Source: Owenia fusiformis | Taxonomy: Eukaryota > Annelida > Polychaeta > Sabellida > Oweniidae | Assembly: GCA_903813345.2 (NCBI GenBank) | Contig: CAIIXF020000011.1 | Coordinates: 6,224,571-6,288,570 of the forward strand | Length of the DNA stretch: 64,000 nucleotides | Reading direction: 5' to 3' | Shown: in pieces, positions 47,641 through 58,500 of the stretch | Layout of the letters: each line of letters opens with the position of its first letter | How positions within the stretch are numbered: the first letter of the stretch is position 1 | Translations under genes and position numbers: made by a program | Notes under the pieces: model-generated | What the model was told of the DNA's origin: nothing | The model's database searches: none | Seen by the model: only the letters and a program-made list of their open reading frames with translations

Positions 47641-50600
47641 ATTCTAGCCTGGTGGAGAATGTACATATTAACCTTGCTGCTATCAAAAGACGTGCAGAGA
47701 CATTAGGGACCAGGAGGTGTGTCAAGAAACAGTGGCAGGTAGATGGGATATTATACTCTTGTTTCTGCCCATGGGCCTTTGATAAAGATGGAAATTTTAT
47801 TTTTGCTGTGTATCTATTTTAAGTGAATCTTCGATTATTGATTCTCTTCATACATAAAGTTGTTCTTGTTACATTAATTTATAGGCTGCCTGGCTACTTC
47901 GTGCTGTAACATGTATAGATTTGACGACACTTGCGGGTGATGACACAGAAAGTAACGTGAGCAGACTCTGTTTTAAAGCCAAACAACCAATCAGACATGA
48001 CCTTATCCAAGCCTTGAAACTTGGCGATTTAGGTAATTTATACACCGCCTATTTTTTTATTTAAAATCTTTTCAAACTCTATGATTTGTAATGTTTATTT
48101 TTCAGGAACATTTCACAGTAGAGTAACCCAGGAAAGTAACTCTACATTATAAATTATAGCGATTTCCCCAAAATTTTTGCAACAGGCATCATAATTTTTA
48201 AAAACTTGCACGCTCATGTATTCAAATCTTAACAAAACAATATGTGATTTTGGTGTTTATTCTATCGTTGCCTGCTGTTAATGAAAATCATCTAAGTTTT
48301 TCATGTTTCAGAGATCAACTGTGGTGCAGTTTGCGTTTACCCAAACAGGGTGGCAGATTGCGCTAAATACCTCAAACGTGCAGGGGCCTCACATATACCT
48401 ATAGCATCAGGTAAGAGCCTCAGATAAACCTATAGCATCAGGTAAGAGCCTCACATATACCTATAGCATCAGGTAAGAGCCTCACATAAACCTATAGCAT
48501 TAGGTAAGAGCCTCACATATCTGTAGTGTCAAGTAGGAGCCTCACATAAACCTATAGTATCAGGTAAGAGCCTCACATAAACCTATAGCATCAGGTAAGA
48601 GCCTCACATAAACCTATAGCATCAGGTAAGAGCCTCACATAAACCTATAGCATCAGGTAAGAGCCTCACATGAACCTATAGCATCAGGTAAGAGCCTCAC
48701 ATAAACCTATAGCATCAGGTAAGAGCCTCACATAAACCTATAGCATCAGGTAAGAGCCTCACATAAACCTATAGCATCAGGTAAGAGCCTCTCATAAACC
48801 TATAGCATCAGGTAAGAGCCTCACATATACCTATAGCATCAGGTAAGAGCCTCACATAAACCTATAGCATCATGGAAGAGCCTTGCATACACATATAAGA
48901 GCCTCACATATATCTGTATCATCAGAGTGTCACACATACATTAAAAGCCAGACTAGTAAAAGAACTGGCCCCTCATATTGATGTTGTATATTCTATTGTG
49001 TACTATAGACTGGATTATTAATGGAAAAGATGGCCTCTCAGATTAATGCTGTATAAGGTTCAGAATAAAATTACAAACTTTCAAAGACTTACTGACGATG
49101 AGAAGTTCTATATCTTGATGTCAAATCATGAGATTGCTGTTGATGTGGCAAAGGCCTGTGGCCAAATGTTTAAAAAAAGAGAACATAAACTGTACAGTTA
49201 ATTTTGATGAATATCGGTTTATACATAGTATCTTATAGGCCGAACACGGCCTGGGGTAAGAATATTGAATGTTTTTAATACGTTTGAATTTTATTACCAT
49301 TTGTATTTTAGCTACATATTGTATTATTAATATATGCCCAGGACACTTTAATAAATTTTACAAATACAAATACAAATAATTTATTGTATATTCTACTGTG
49401 TATTCTAGATTCATTTATTAAAGGAAAAGATGGCCAGATTGATATTGTATAATCTATTGTACATTCTATTGTGTATTCTAGTTGCAACTGGGTTCCCCAC
49501 AGGGCAGACACCCCTGAAAACCAGACTTGAGGAGATCCGCCTCGCTGTATCGGAAGGAGCCTCCGAGATTGACATAGTCATCAACAGAACACTAGCATTA
49601 GGAGGGGACTGGAAAGGTACAATGGTTTTATCTCATCACCACAAGCCCGTAGCCAGGTGTGTGGGTTCGGGCTGGCCAAAAATTCTTTTAAAATCATGCA
49701 GTTTTTCACCATTTTGAGCACTTTTCAAGTGATTTTGGCCATTTTTGGCCAATGTTGTCAAAAGCATACACCCTGGAATTTTTCAAAAAATAAACTCTCT
49801 TGGCAAATCCTGGCTACGGGCTGTCATCACAAGTGTTATAGTCTCAAACTTATTTGGGGACAGTGTTAAGCATTTGGTAGTTGGTGTCTGTAACAAATGG
49901 CACGTGGTGACATTTTGCATGTTTAATATGTCTTGTTTATAGATGCAATTTATTTCATCATTTCAATACATACTGGAGATTGATACAATAAGTTTGGCTT
50001 TAGTTCTTATTTGGCGATTTGAAATTAAATTTCTTCCAATTTTCACTTGTGTCATTATTCCCGTATGGATATCAGTGACCTTACTGTAAGTAATACACAT
50101 TAAACTGAAATGCTTATTTGCAGAAGAATGATACAACTTAAGCTCAATCCATTAAGTGTATCTAAAGTATGTATTCTGCAGTTATAGGCCTAATGAAAAA
50201 TATAGTATCAATACACACTCAGTACAATTGAGTAGATATATTCAAAGGAGGTTCTTTTATCCCATCATTGTACTTCTAGGTGTTTATGAGGAAGTAAAGT
50301 TGATGAAAGAGGCATGTGGTGAGGCTCATTTGAAGACAATCTTGGCTGTGGGAGAATTAGGTACACTTGCTAATGTACGGAAAGCAAGCATGGCGTGTAT
50401 GATGGCAGGTATGTCAATGGTCCAATTTTGTATCATTAAAACTGTCATGTGGTACTTCATCTCTTACCCAGTACCCATTGGCTTTAATGTTACCTACTTT
50501 ATGATGGATACCACCTGATGGGAACACTTCCTTGTATAATTAAAGATGTTCGACATTCATAGGTTTATTTGAACACCTCTGTCAAAAGAACACTTTTAAA

Positions 50601-51611
50601 TGTTCATTTTAAGTAACTCACATATTGGCTAATTACACTCAACAAGTTGATTTTGAGTTTGAAAAATGATGAATGTTCATTATCTAGTGATGTTCATTTT
50701 TACAATATTTTCTCTCGTTTTATCATTTCCAATATAAATGTACATTGATACACATATTTGATTAAAGCGATTTTTCAATATTTGATATTACCATAGGTGC
50801 TGATTTTATAAAGACCTCAACTGGCAAGGAAGGTGTGAACGCCAACTTTGTGGTGGCTCTAGTCATGGTTCGTGCAATCCGGGATTACTTCCAACTAACT
50901 GGATTTAAAGTAAGAATCATAGAGCGCCAGGCCTGTAGCCAGGGAAGGTGGGGAGGGGGGAGGGGGGTTCAAGTGTATTTATTTTAAAATCATAGAGTTT
51001 TTCACCATTTTGAGCAATGATTTTGGAATTGGAATTTTTTTTAAATTGACCCACCCACAGGCTACAGACCTGAGCTCTGTTCTCACATTCTTTCTCCACA
51101 AAAAATTGATTTGCATGTTACTGAACCTTTTCTATAAGGAACAACTACTACATAAAAGGAACAATAATGGCCTGTGAAGATTCCCAGGTTTTATTGCTTT
51201 TCAATCAAGAATTTAATACCATTGGAAATTTTCTCATGATTCATATTGCCCGCCAAAATATGGCTGTAACCAAAGTACAATACAATACTATAGTATAATA
51301 GTATTATAGTTTGGATAACTTTAGTTCAAGAATACTCAAAAAGGAAAATGATCTAGTGTTTAAATTCTACACCTTGATGGACGATTTGAAATCTGTACTT
51401 GCAGGTGGGTTTCAAGCCAGCTGGAGGAATCAGAAGTGCTAAAGACGCCTGCACGTGGTTGTCTCTAATGAAGGAAGAACTAGGGGAAGAATGGATGAAA
51501 AATGATCTGTTCAGACTTGGCGCGAGTTCTCTCCTCGGTGATATTGAACGCCAGATCTTCCATTACGTCACGGGGAGATACGCTGCAGCCCACGAGTTGC
51601 CTATGGCGTAA
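47641..51611 (+). CDS. DERA: Deoxyribose-phosphate aldolase, first exon missing
   Basis: A cytosolic class I aldolase that cleaves 2-deoxyribose 5-phosphate to glyceraldehyde 3-phosphate and acetaldehyde in deoxynucleoside breakdown. Exons: 47641-47738, 47885-48032, 48312-48410, 49482-49616, 50280-50408, 50797-50909 and 51405-51611 (TAA). Phases match throughout and give about 309 residues of the usual ~318. Visible motifs: TCIDLTTLAGDDT, VCVYPNRV, ATGFPTGQTPLKTRLEEI, the Schiff-base lysine in DFIKTSTGKE, the second lysine in GFKPAGGIR, and C-terminal RQIFHYVTGRYAAAHELPMA. The catalytic set is intact, so the enzyme should be active. The donor of the exon ending at 48410 opens directly into a 31-bp tandem array made of copies of itself. 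Other introns contain MITEs and a LINE fragment. Confidence 0.95.
48386..48876 (+). repeat. 31-bp tandem repeat built from a splice donor
   Basis: From the true exon end (cctatagcatcag|gtaag at 48410/48411) about 15 contiguous copies of a 31-bp unit (gtaagagcctcacataaacc then tatagcatcag) follow. The last 25 nt of the DERA exon are the first, partial unit. Most units recreate CAG|GTAAGA, a strong 5' splice site. Confidence 0.95.
49055..49380 (+). mobile_element. 3' fragment of a LINE
   Basis: 49055-49201 encodes a reverse-transcriptase C-terminus-like peptide (RLTDDEKFYILMSNHEIA) ending at TAA. A 3' UTR follows, ending in (aaatac)n. Similar sequence on each side (gaaaagatggcc and tattctattgtgta at about 48985-49035 and 49390-49480) suggests insertion into, or duplication of, the intron region just before the exon at 49482. 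Confidence 0.55.
49643..49822. mobile_element. GGCCCGTAGCCAGG-type MITE in DERA intron 4
   Basis: Left end agcccgtagccagg and right end cctggctacgggct form inverted repeats. The interior matches 52708-52916. The exon-4 donor (49617) is only 27 bp upstream. Confidence 0.85.
50928..51072. mobile_element. GGCCCGTAGCCAGG-type MITE in DERA intron 6
   Basis: Left end caggcctgtagccaggg and right end aggctacagacctg. The interior is shortened. The insertion begins 18 bp after the exon-6 donor. Confidence 0.75.
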
Positions 51612-51639
51612 TCTTGCAGCAGCGGAGACATTATCCAAA

Positions 51640-52640
51640 AATAGGCGAGGCATATCTATGTAGGCAAGGCTAAGGCTGTTTTACGACCACAGGACATAAT
51701 TTTCACAGCATGGGTTGAAGATATTGAAAATTAATTTTCTGCAATATTTTGTCTCGCCTGGCTTATACGTATCAATGCCCATGGATTTTATAACATTGCC
51801 AATCAAAAAACGATAAATAATCAAGATATTTATACGAACTTGAATATGGTCATGGGTATATTAAGACAAGGTACATAATAAGGACCAAGTACATACTGAG
51901 GACCATGAGCTTATAGATTGGTACCTCATTAAAGACAATGTACAGTATTCTTAATGATGGATTGTCAGTCATAATCACAGTATATAGTTTACTGAATGTA
52001 TATGCAAAAGGTTAACCATCGGTAAAAAACGAGAAACTAGGGAGAAACTTCTCTGTTTTGAAGAGGTTTTCAATTAATCGAATCGTAAATGTGATTTATG
52101 CATTCTAATTTAAGGCAGCTATACATTTCTTATAATAGTATGTAATATTAAATATATATGAAATGCAAATAATATTTTATATTTTCCTGTTACAGTGAAC
52201 ACTAGTTCAGAATGTAAGGAAATCAAATATTTAATGTCTTTCACTTAAAACAAAAACATTAATTTATTATATTCCTCTTACTATTAGGTTACTATAAGGC
52301 TACACAAATGCCATAAAACAAGCAAACAAAAAACAGGGTGTCAATTTGGGAAAGGGGTTGGGCAGGTCCCGTAAATTGTAGCTGTAAAAGATATATTTGG
52401 AATCTAAATGTATTTCATATTTGAAACTGCTCCCCAAAAATTGAAACATTAAAATACCCAATACATCTAGATCTCATGAACACCATCAGAGTTATAATGG
52501 AAGCATACCTTAATATTATCAAGTCACTATATCATACCATTTAAAAGTTGAAATAGAAATGGTGCATTTAAGAGTGTAATAGTCTGATACCGTTTTCAAT
52601 AGCTTTTACTTCTAGCCTTATTAGCCTTCAAACAGAAATG
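51640..52640. other. DERA 3' flank, no gene seen
   Basis: AT-rich sequence with no exon, RNA gene or clear element. Confidence 0.45.
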
Positions 52641-52642
52641 AG

Positions 52643-52995
52643 GGTTACCCGCATATGATATACCCATTACATGGAGTAGGTAATTTTCTTTGGTATCATG
52701 AAACATGCAGGCCCGTAGTCAGGGGGGGTTCGCATGGTTCGGGCGAACCCCCCCCCCCCCCCCCCCCCCCCGGCCAAAAATTCTTTCAAAATCATGCAGT
52801 TTTTCACCATTTTGAGCACTTTTTAAGTGATTTTGGACCAAAATTGTCAAAAGTGAACCCCCCCTGGAATTTTCCAAAAAGTGAACCCCCCTTGGCAAAT
52901 CCTGGCTACGGGCCTGAACATGAGTTAAAAATAATTTATGAAGTTGTCTTAGTGTTTTTATCCCCACGCCGGACAAATCTTTTGATCACAACCCG
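52643..52995. repeat. Dispersed repeat, copy interrupted by a MITE
   Basis: Relative of 33784-33960, split at aacatg by the element at 52708-52916. Confidence 0.75.
52708..52916. mobile_element. GGCCCGTAGCCAGG-type MITE with AACATG target duplication
   Basis: A 209-bp element with inverted ends CAGGCCCGTAGTCAGG and CCTGGCTACGGGCCTG, flanked by AACATG at 52702-52707 and 52917-52922. Comparison with the empty relative at 33784-33960 defines the insertion precisely. The ends resemble hAT elements, but the visible duplication is 6 bp, so the superfamily is open. Confidence 0.9.
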
Positions 52996-53129
52996 TGACA
53001 CAAGTGCTTTCATATTTTAATTGGATCTCTGATACGCTGTGTGTTAAAACATTATTTCAACAAAGCATGAGTTTATACTTAAACGTTTTTACATATTTTG
53101 TGGATTTTTATGCTTATTTGATTTTTACA

Positions 53130-53280
53130 ACTTGTATTGTTAGTACCTCAGTTGAAATACTCGATTTTGATTGGTCAACGAGCGGTGAATAATTTTAATT
53201 GTTAGTACCTCAGTGTAAATACTCGCATCTGATTGGTCAATTAGCGGTCAACATTTTTGCCTGTACCTCACTTGTGCATC
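53130..53280. repeat. Two ~70-bp direct repeats
   Basis: gttagtacctcagt, aaatactcg, tgattggtcaa and agcggt occur twice in the same order. Each copy contains an inverted CCAAT box (attgg). Confidence 0.7.
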
Positions 53281-53644
53281 ATGGGATATCATATTATTGA
53301 CCGCGTATGTTACTGTACTACACTTGTGAATTATGGGAAATATGACGTCACAATGTTTACAGAAAAAAACATGGTAGTCCGACATTTTGTACACGTTGAT
53401 GAAAGTGATATTTTGACTTTTCTACACGACGAGTATAGCAACAATACAAATAGAAACGCAAAATTAACATTAATTTACTAGTGAGTACGCAGTTATGTGC
53501 CGAAAACAGAGAGTTTAGCTTCCACTGTCTTCAGATTTTCTTTAAAATTATTGCTGGCGTGGTTCGTAGAAAAGATTGTGAAATGAAGCCATGATTGATG
53601 ACTGTCGTATATATGAGTATTATTAGTTTCTTCTGACTAACAAA

Positions 53645-53816
53645 ACAATTGTAGACCTCTCCATTCGGTCAACCGTCAAAATCATATACCTCGACTGTAA
53701 ACCTTGAAACACTGTTGACCTCGACCTTCGGTCTCTGTCAACAGTAGCTTCTCGGTTTACAGTCTCGGTATACAATTTTGCCGGTTGACCTCTGGAGAGG
53801 TCAACAATTGTATACT
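53645..53816. repeat. Palindromic element, copy 1
   Basis: An imperfect palindrome from acaattgtagacctctcc through to ggagaggtcaacaattgta, with nested inverted stretches. Related to 54931-55066. Confidence 0.8.
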
Positions 53817-53868
53817 GTACACCGCGCAATGCATTGCCGGTGAATAATATTCCCAGCATTCCACTAAA

Positions 53869-54082
53869 ATGACGTCATTATCAGACGATAAAATGGCCGC
53901 CGCTAGCACTAGCCGTTTCAAAAATGTTGAAGATGAGGATATTATTAGTCTCTTAGAGAGTAAAGACGGTCAAAAAACGAAGAAAAATCTAAAACTTTGT
54001 ACAAAGCTTTTAGTGGACTTCGCCCAGGAGAGTAATTTGACTCCATTGAGTGAACTTACTGCCGATATACTGAAATACAACA
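53869..54082 (+). pseudogene. Crypton/KIAA1958-like N-terminal fragment
   Basis: The open frame from 53869 (second Met at 53893, in MAAASTSRFKNVEDEDI) continues with LLESKDGQKTKKNLKLCTKL. The SRF..V...I..L...K...TKK pattern resembles the N-terminus of KIAA1958-like and ZMYM/QRICH-related proteins derived from Crypton tyrosine recombinases. The frame is cut at 54083 by a hAT-like element, and no continuation of the domain is evident beyond it. Most likely an exon-sized fragment of a multi-copy family. Confidence 0.5.
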
Positions 54083-54843
54083 CAGTGGCGTAGCGTCGTT
54101 TACGCAAAGTACGCAAATGCGTCCACTGGAACAATCCAATGTTTATCTGAATATTTGGAAATTCTAAATTTCTCAAGTTTTAATAAGCAAAGCCATTGTT
54201 CAACCTTATCATTTCGTATCTTTGAACAGGGTTCAACCATAGAAAGGTGTTTATTTTAGTCCCGACATGTCATTAATGATTCTTTCAAATTATACTCTCA
54301 TAATTTCGTGAATACTCTTATATAATCCATGACCTCCCCGTATTAAGTACACAATGGCTGCTCGAATCCAGCTCCAGTTTTGGCGTAAGTATCTTTTGAA
54401 TTTAATGATTAGGGATAGTTAATCAATTACGCTAATATCTATATCTCTACTATAATAATATTCAAGCAAGATTTGGCTGTACCTTTTATCCATAAATCTT
54501 ATCGGAAGACATTGAATAAGAGTAATCAACAGTGCTGTCTGCTGCAGACATCTTTTTGTTCAGTGTAAATTATTCAGGTAAGATTTTTACAACGATAATA
54601 GATTTTTTAAATGTTCAAAATTATTTTTGTGTAAAAATGGACCAGATTATGATGATCTTCGTGGAGACGAGGCACTGCGTGATTGTTTGACTGATCCAGG
54701 GAGAAAGCGACGTCTTGTTGAGGGGCAATGAGTACTTATGAGTACATTTCAAGTGGAAATGAATGCGTATCGGGTAACCCCCCCCCCCCATCCCAATTTT
54801 GGAATTTTGCGTCCCCTAGTAAAATTGCCACGCTACGCCACTG
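54083..54843. mobile_element. hAT-like non-autonomous element
   Basis: Terminal inverted repeats CAGTGGCGTAGCGTCG and (reversed right end) CAGTGGCGTAGCGTGG, flanked by CAACA on both sides. The CAGNGGCGTAGC-type end is common in hAT elements. There is no transposase. It is inserted in the fragment at 53869-54082. Confidence 0.75.
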
Positions 54844-54930
54844 CAACATGAACGTCTCGAGGGTCTAGGATCCAACTTCAAGTCAACTTCAAGGGTCAGA
54901 AAAATCTAAGATATTCTTCGGACTAACAAA

Positions 54931-55066
54931 ACAATTATAGACCTATCCATTCGGTTTACTGTCAAAATTATATCCCTCGACTGTAAACCTCGACCTACGG
55001 TCTCGGTTTACAGTCTCGGGATATAATTTTGACAGTAAACCTCTGGAGAGGTCAATAATTGTATAT
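54931..55066. repeat. Palindromic element, copy 2
   Basis: A roughly 136-bp imperfect palindrome: the left half ends in ctgtaaacctcgacc and the right half begins tctcggtttacag. It is preceded, as in copy 1, by ggactaacaaaacaatt. Confidence 0.85.
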
Positions 55067-55504
55067 AGTTAACCAAAGATGTCACCTGTGTCTGGGGTAC
55101 AGCCTTAAAACTAGAAAATCAAAAATCAAACTTCTTCAAGTGAGCATACTTGCACAAAGTTTCAGCTGAAAATATTCTCAATTGAAATATAAATTAATAG
55201 CGAATGTGACCTTAACCAAGTTGCTATGTATTGCACATCTACCTCCTGGGTCCATCCTTGGTCCAACATTAAGGGTATTTTAATTCTTTCTATAGCTGCT
55301 ATAACAGTGGAGTCTGATCTTGAAGGATACCAGGTGTGAAAGAAATTATGGTCCCCAAGGGATTATGGTCCCCTTTCTTAACGGCCCTTACTGGCCCTGA
55401 TTGCGTATAAGATAATGAGGGAAAGAGTTGTATTGATAGAACCTCCTACCCTTTTACACCCTGGTTTATGAACAAACAGAATGTTTAATTATTCAATGTA
55501 GTAA

Positions 55505-55510
55505 TTTATT
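55505..55510 (-). terminator. Poly(A) signal of fibrinogen-domain gene 1
   Basis: AATAAA on the minus strand 21 nt after the stop codon at 55531. Confidence 0.45.
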
Positions 55511-55530
55511 TCACTTCATGGAGTCGGAAT

Positions 55531-58500
55531 TTAACAGCAATGTATCTTCAATGACGCCTTCTTAAATGAGTACTGCCGATTATCAGGGGATCCGATGACT
55601 GTTGGCCAATCACGCCATGCGACACATTGGGCAAACTTTGGGCAAACTGGTCCTTTGTACCAACCAAACAGATTTGAATTGTGGCACTTCTCGTACCACC
55701 AACCTCCTTTATAAACGCTTGCACAATTTCCGCTGTGAATATCATTATCTTGATCGTATGTTGAAAACCGATGTCCATTATGACGTGCCATTGAATCACC
55801 AGCAGTTCCGCTGTATCCTCCAATGGTAAGACGATACTTGTCGGTCTTGTCTGCGATGGAGAATACCGAATATTCAGCAAATCGTTTAGCCGGTGATACA
55901 GGTGGCCATGCTTCCAAATCAATTCGCATTTTGCACTTACGCCCTTTTACAAAACTGGCAAGGTTGTCCAGTCCAATGAAGTATTCTTTCCATTTTGGGC
56001 TACCGAAACCATGTTGATACTCGACCCAAGTACGATAGAAATCCTCAGCCCCGTTGAATCGTCTAAATATGTACGTCCAACCTTCGTCACAGAACGCTCC
56101 GAAAATTCTTCCGTCGCTTGTTCTTATGTTTCTTGCACCAGTTGCTATAGGGTCTTCGCAACAGTCATTCAAGTAACAAACTAGACAAAATTGAAAAACC
56201 AATTAGCAGAAATTATCAATAATGATTTTTGTCCGAATTGTCTTTGTTCTGTTGTTAGAGCAGGTTGAAGAATTTCCATTTGATTAAACATAAAGATCCA
56301 ACGATAGCTAACAACATTGTCCCTTGGTCCATCTAAGTAGGCAAAACTCGCGATAAAAGAAGCTTGTTTCAGTATGCGAGAAGTGGACAATGATCATGCT
56401 TTCAAAATCAAATCGCAACTTTCAATTTCCTCCATTTTGAGCAACACTCTGGAAGCAGTGGAAGCTGGTGACGTCAATTATGATGAAAATTCATATTACC
56501 AAGAATATAGGGTGTCTCAAAACATGTACCCAAAAGTATATCAAATGCAAAGAGAAACCAATCAATATTTTCAGATATTCTTTGCATGGTCATTTTGGCA
56601 AAACATGAACGTTTTCCCCCCAATTCTAAATTTTTAGTTCAGCCATGCCTTTTTAATGCTTTAACCCTTTTTATACCATGTCTTAAATTTAACCTCCTCA
56701 TATTTCGATGACAGTCTGCATCCTTACTGCTGCTACATTGTCGATCACATTTCAAAATGTTTGAGGTGGAATATTTTGAATTTCTTTTGAGATGTTGGCC
56801 TTAGAGATGTATTATACCATAGGTTTCTCCCCAGACAATCAATGATGTCCTATTGTTATTGCTCATATAATATCTCATATCCTATGGATATATCTTGAGA
56901 ATAAATTTTGGGTATATTATTGCCGAAATATTGAAATAATCAACAGAACAACCGAACTCCAGAATTAAACACAATCGATTCCTCGGCTAGCGAGGCTAAT
57001 CCCCATTGAGTCACACAAGCGCCCACAAGCGCCTTGAACCAGGCAGCCAATCGGGTTCATAAATTCAACGACCAATCAGATAACAGGAGGACTTTCCCGG
57101 TATATTCAAACTTCAGATTGAATTAATTTCTTAAAAATAATTAGATCGCAAAATTAACACTGAAAGAGAGGGATTTTGGATTTGGGACTATGCAAAAAGT
57201 CTAGAGGAGTCTTGATTGTGCAACCTATGGCATAGGGCCTCTTTAAGTTGTTCTAGGTTTCTTTGGTTGGGGACCTAGAACAACGTAAGGCCAACATCCA
57301 AAGAGAAATGCAAAACGTTCCACCAGAAGCATTATTAATGTGATGAACAATGAAGCATAACGATGCAGGCTGTCATCGAAATTTGTAATAAAAAAGTAAG
57401 GGATTAAACTATCAAATAGGCAAGACTGACCTAAAAATTGTGTATTGGGGAGAAAACTAACATGCTCTAGCCACATGATCATGCAAAAAATATTTAAAAA
57501 TATTGATTGGTTTAGTTGTGCTGTTGATATACTTTTGGGTACATTTTCTGAGACACCCCCCGTATACATTTCAAAATACATTTCTACCCCAGGAATGAAT
57601 TTGAAGTACTTTGTCAAATTCCCAACACCTGACATTACATCGCATCATCCCAACCATTTCCCGACCCTTCCCCCATTGGGGCCACTCGTAAAGTTTTGAA
57701 CAGTGTTCAATGTTTGATTGTCTACACAGGGAGATATGCCGAGTACTAAAATAGTACTCATTGCATTTTAGCGCTAATTGAGTACTCATTTCAGCAAATA
57801 TTAGTACTAAATGAGCACTTATGACATGAGTACTGTTTTATTGCATGTTTTAGTACTAAATGAGTACTCATATGATGAGTGATAAAATAGCGCTAAATTC
57901 ATTGATTTTTCATTACTCAATGAGCACTCATTCTATGAGCACTAATTAATTGCATGTTTTAGTACTAAACGAGTACTCATATGATGAGTGATGAAATAGC
58001 GCTAATTCAATTGATTTTTCATTACTCAATGAGCGCTCATATTATGAGTACTAATTTATTGCTCATGTTTCACGAGTGATAGAATAGTACTCAAAGATTA
58101 AAATGTTGATAATTTTTTTTAATTGATGAAGTAAAATATAGAATACGTTATAAATTACATTTTAATTGTACGAAAACATGGATAAATATATCATTAAGCT
58201 TTTCAAAAAATTCCCATTCCTTTAGCTATATCATGTAATGGGTTGAAGCTAGGAAACAAAATGACAGACACCATACTGTTCCATTCTTGAGAAAAGTGCA
58301 TATATATATACATTGATTTGTTACTTAAAATAAGTGAAAGATGAGGTAAGTTGTATTAAATGAAAAGTTACTAAAATTACAAGGTAAGTGAGATATATCA
58401 TGTGTTACAAACATAAGGTGATGTGGGAGGTAGTCTAAATTACAAAATTGAAGGTAGCATGTCAATTGTATGCGAGCTAGAATGATACCTACTGAGTGCT

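Noticed and set aside
47641-47822. DERA exon 1 read as a complete short gene from the ATG-like start at 47631
   Set aside because: Homology begins after the acceptor at 47640 and ends at the donor at 47738; the extension is intronic.
48411-48876. Possible CRISPR array
   Set aside because: Repeats are contiguous without spacers, derive from a splice donor, and the context is an animal gene.
55548-55922. 124-residue alternative frame inside fibrinogen gene 1 (and the matching one at 61324-61698)
   Set aside because: Shadow frames of the fibrinogen domain; conserved only because the paralogues are recent.
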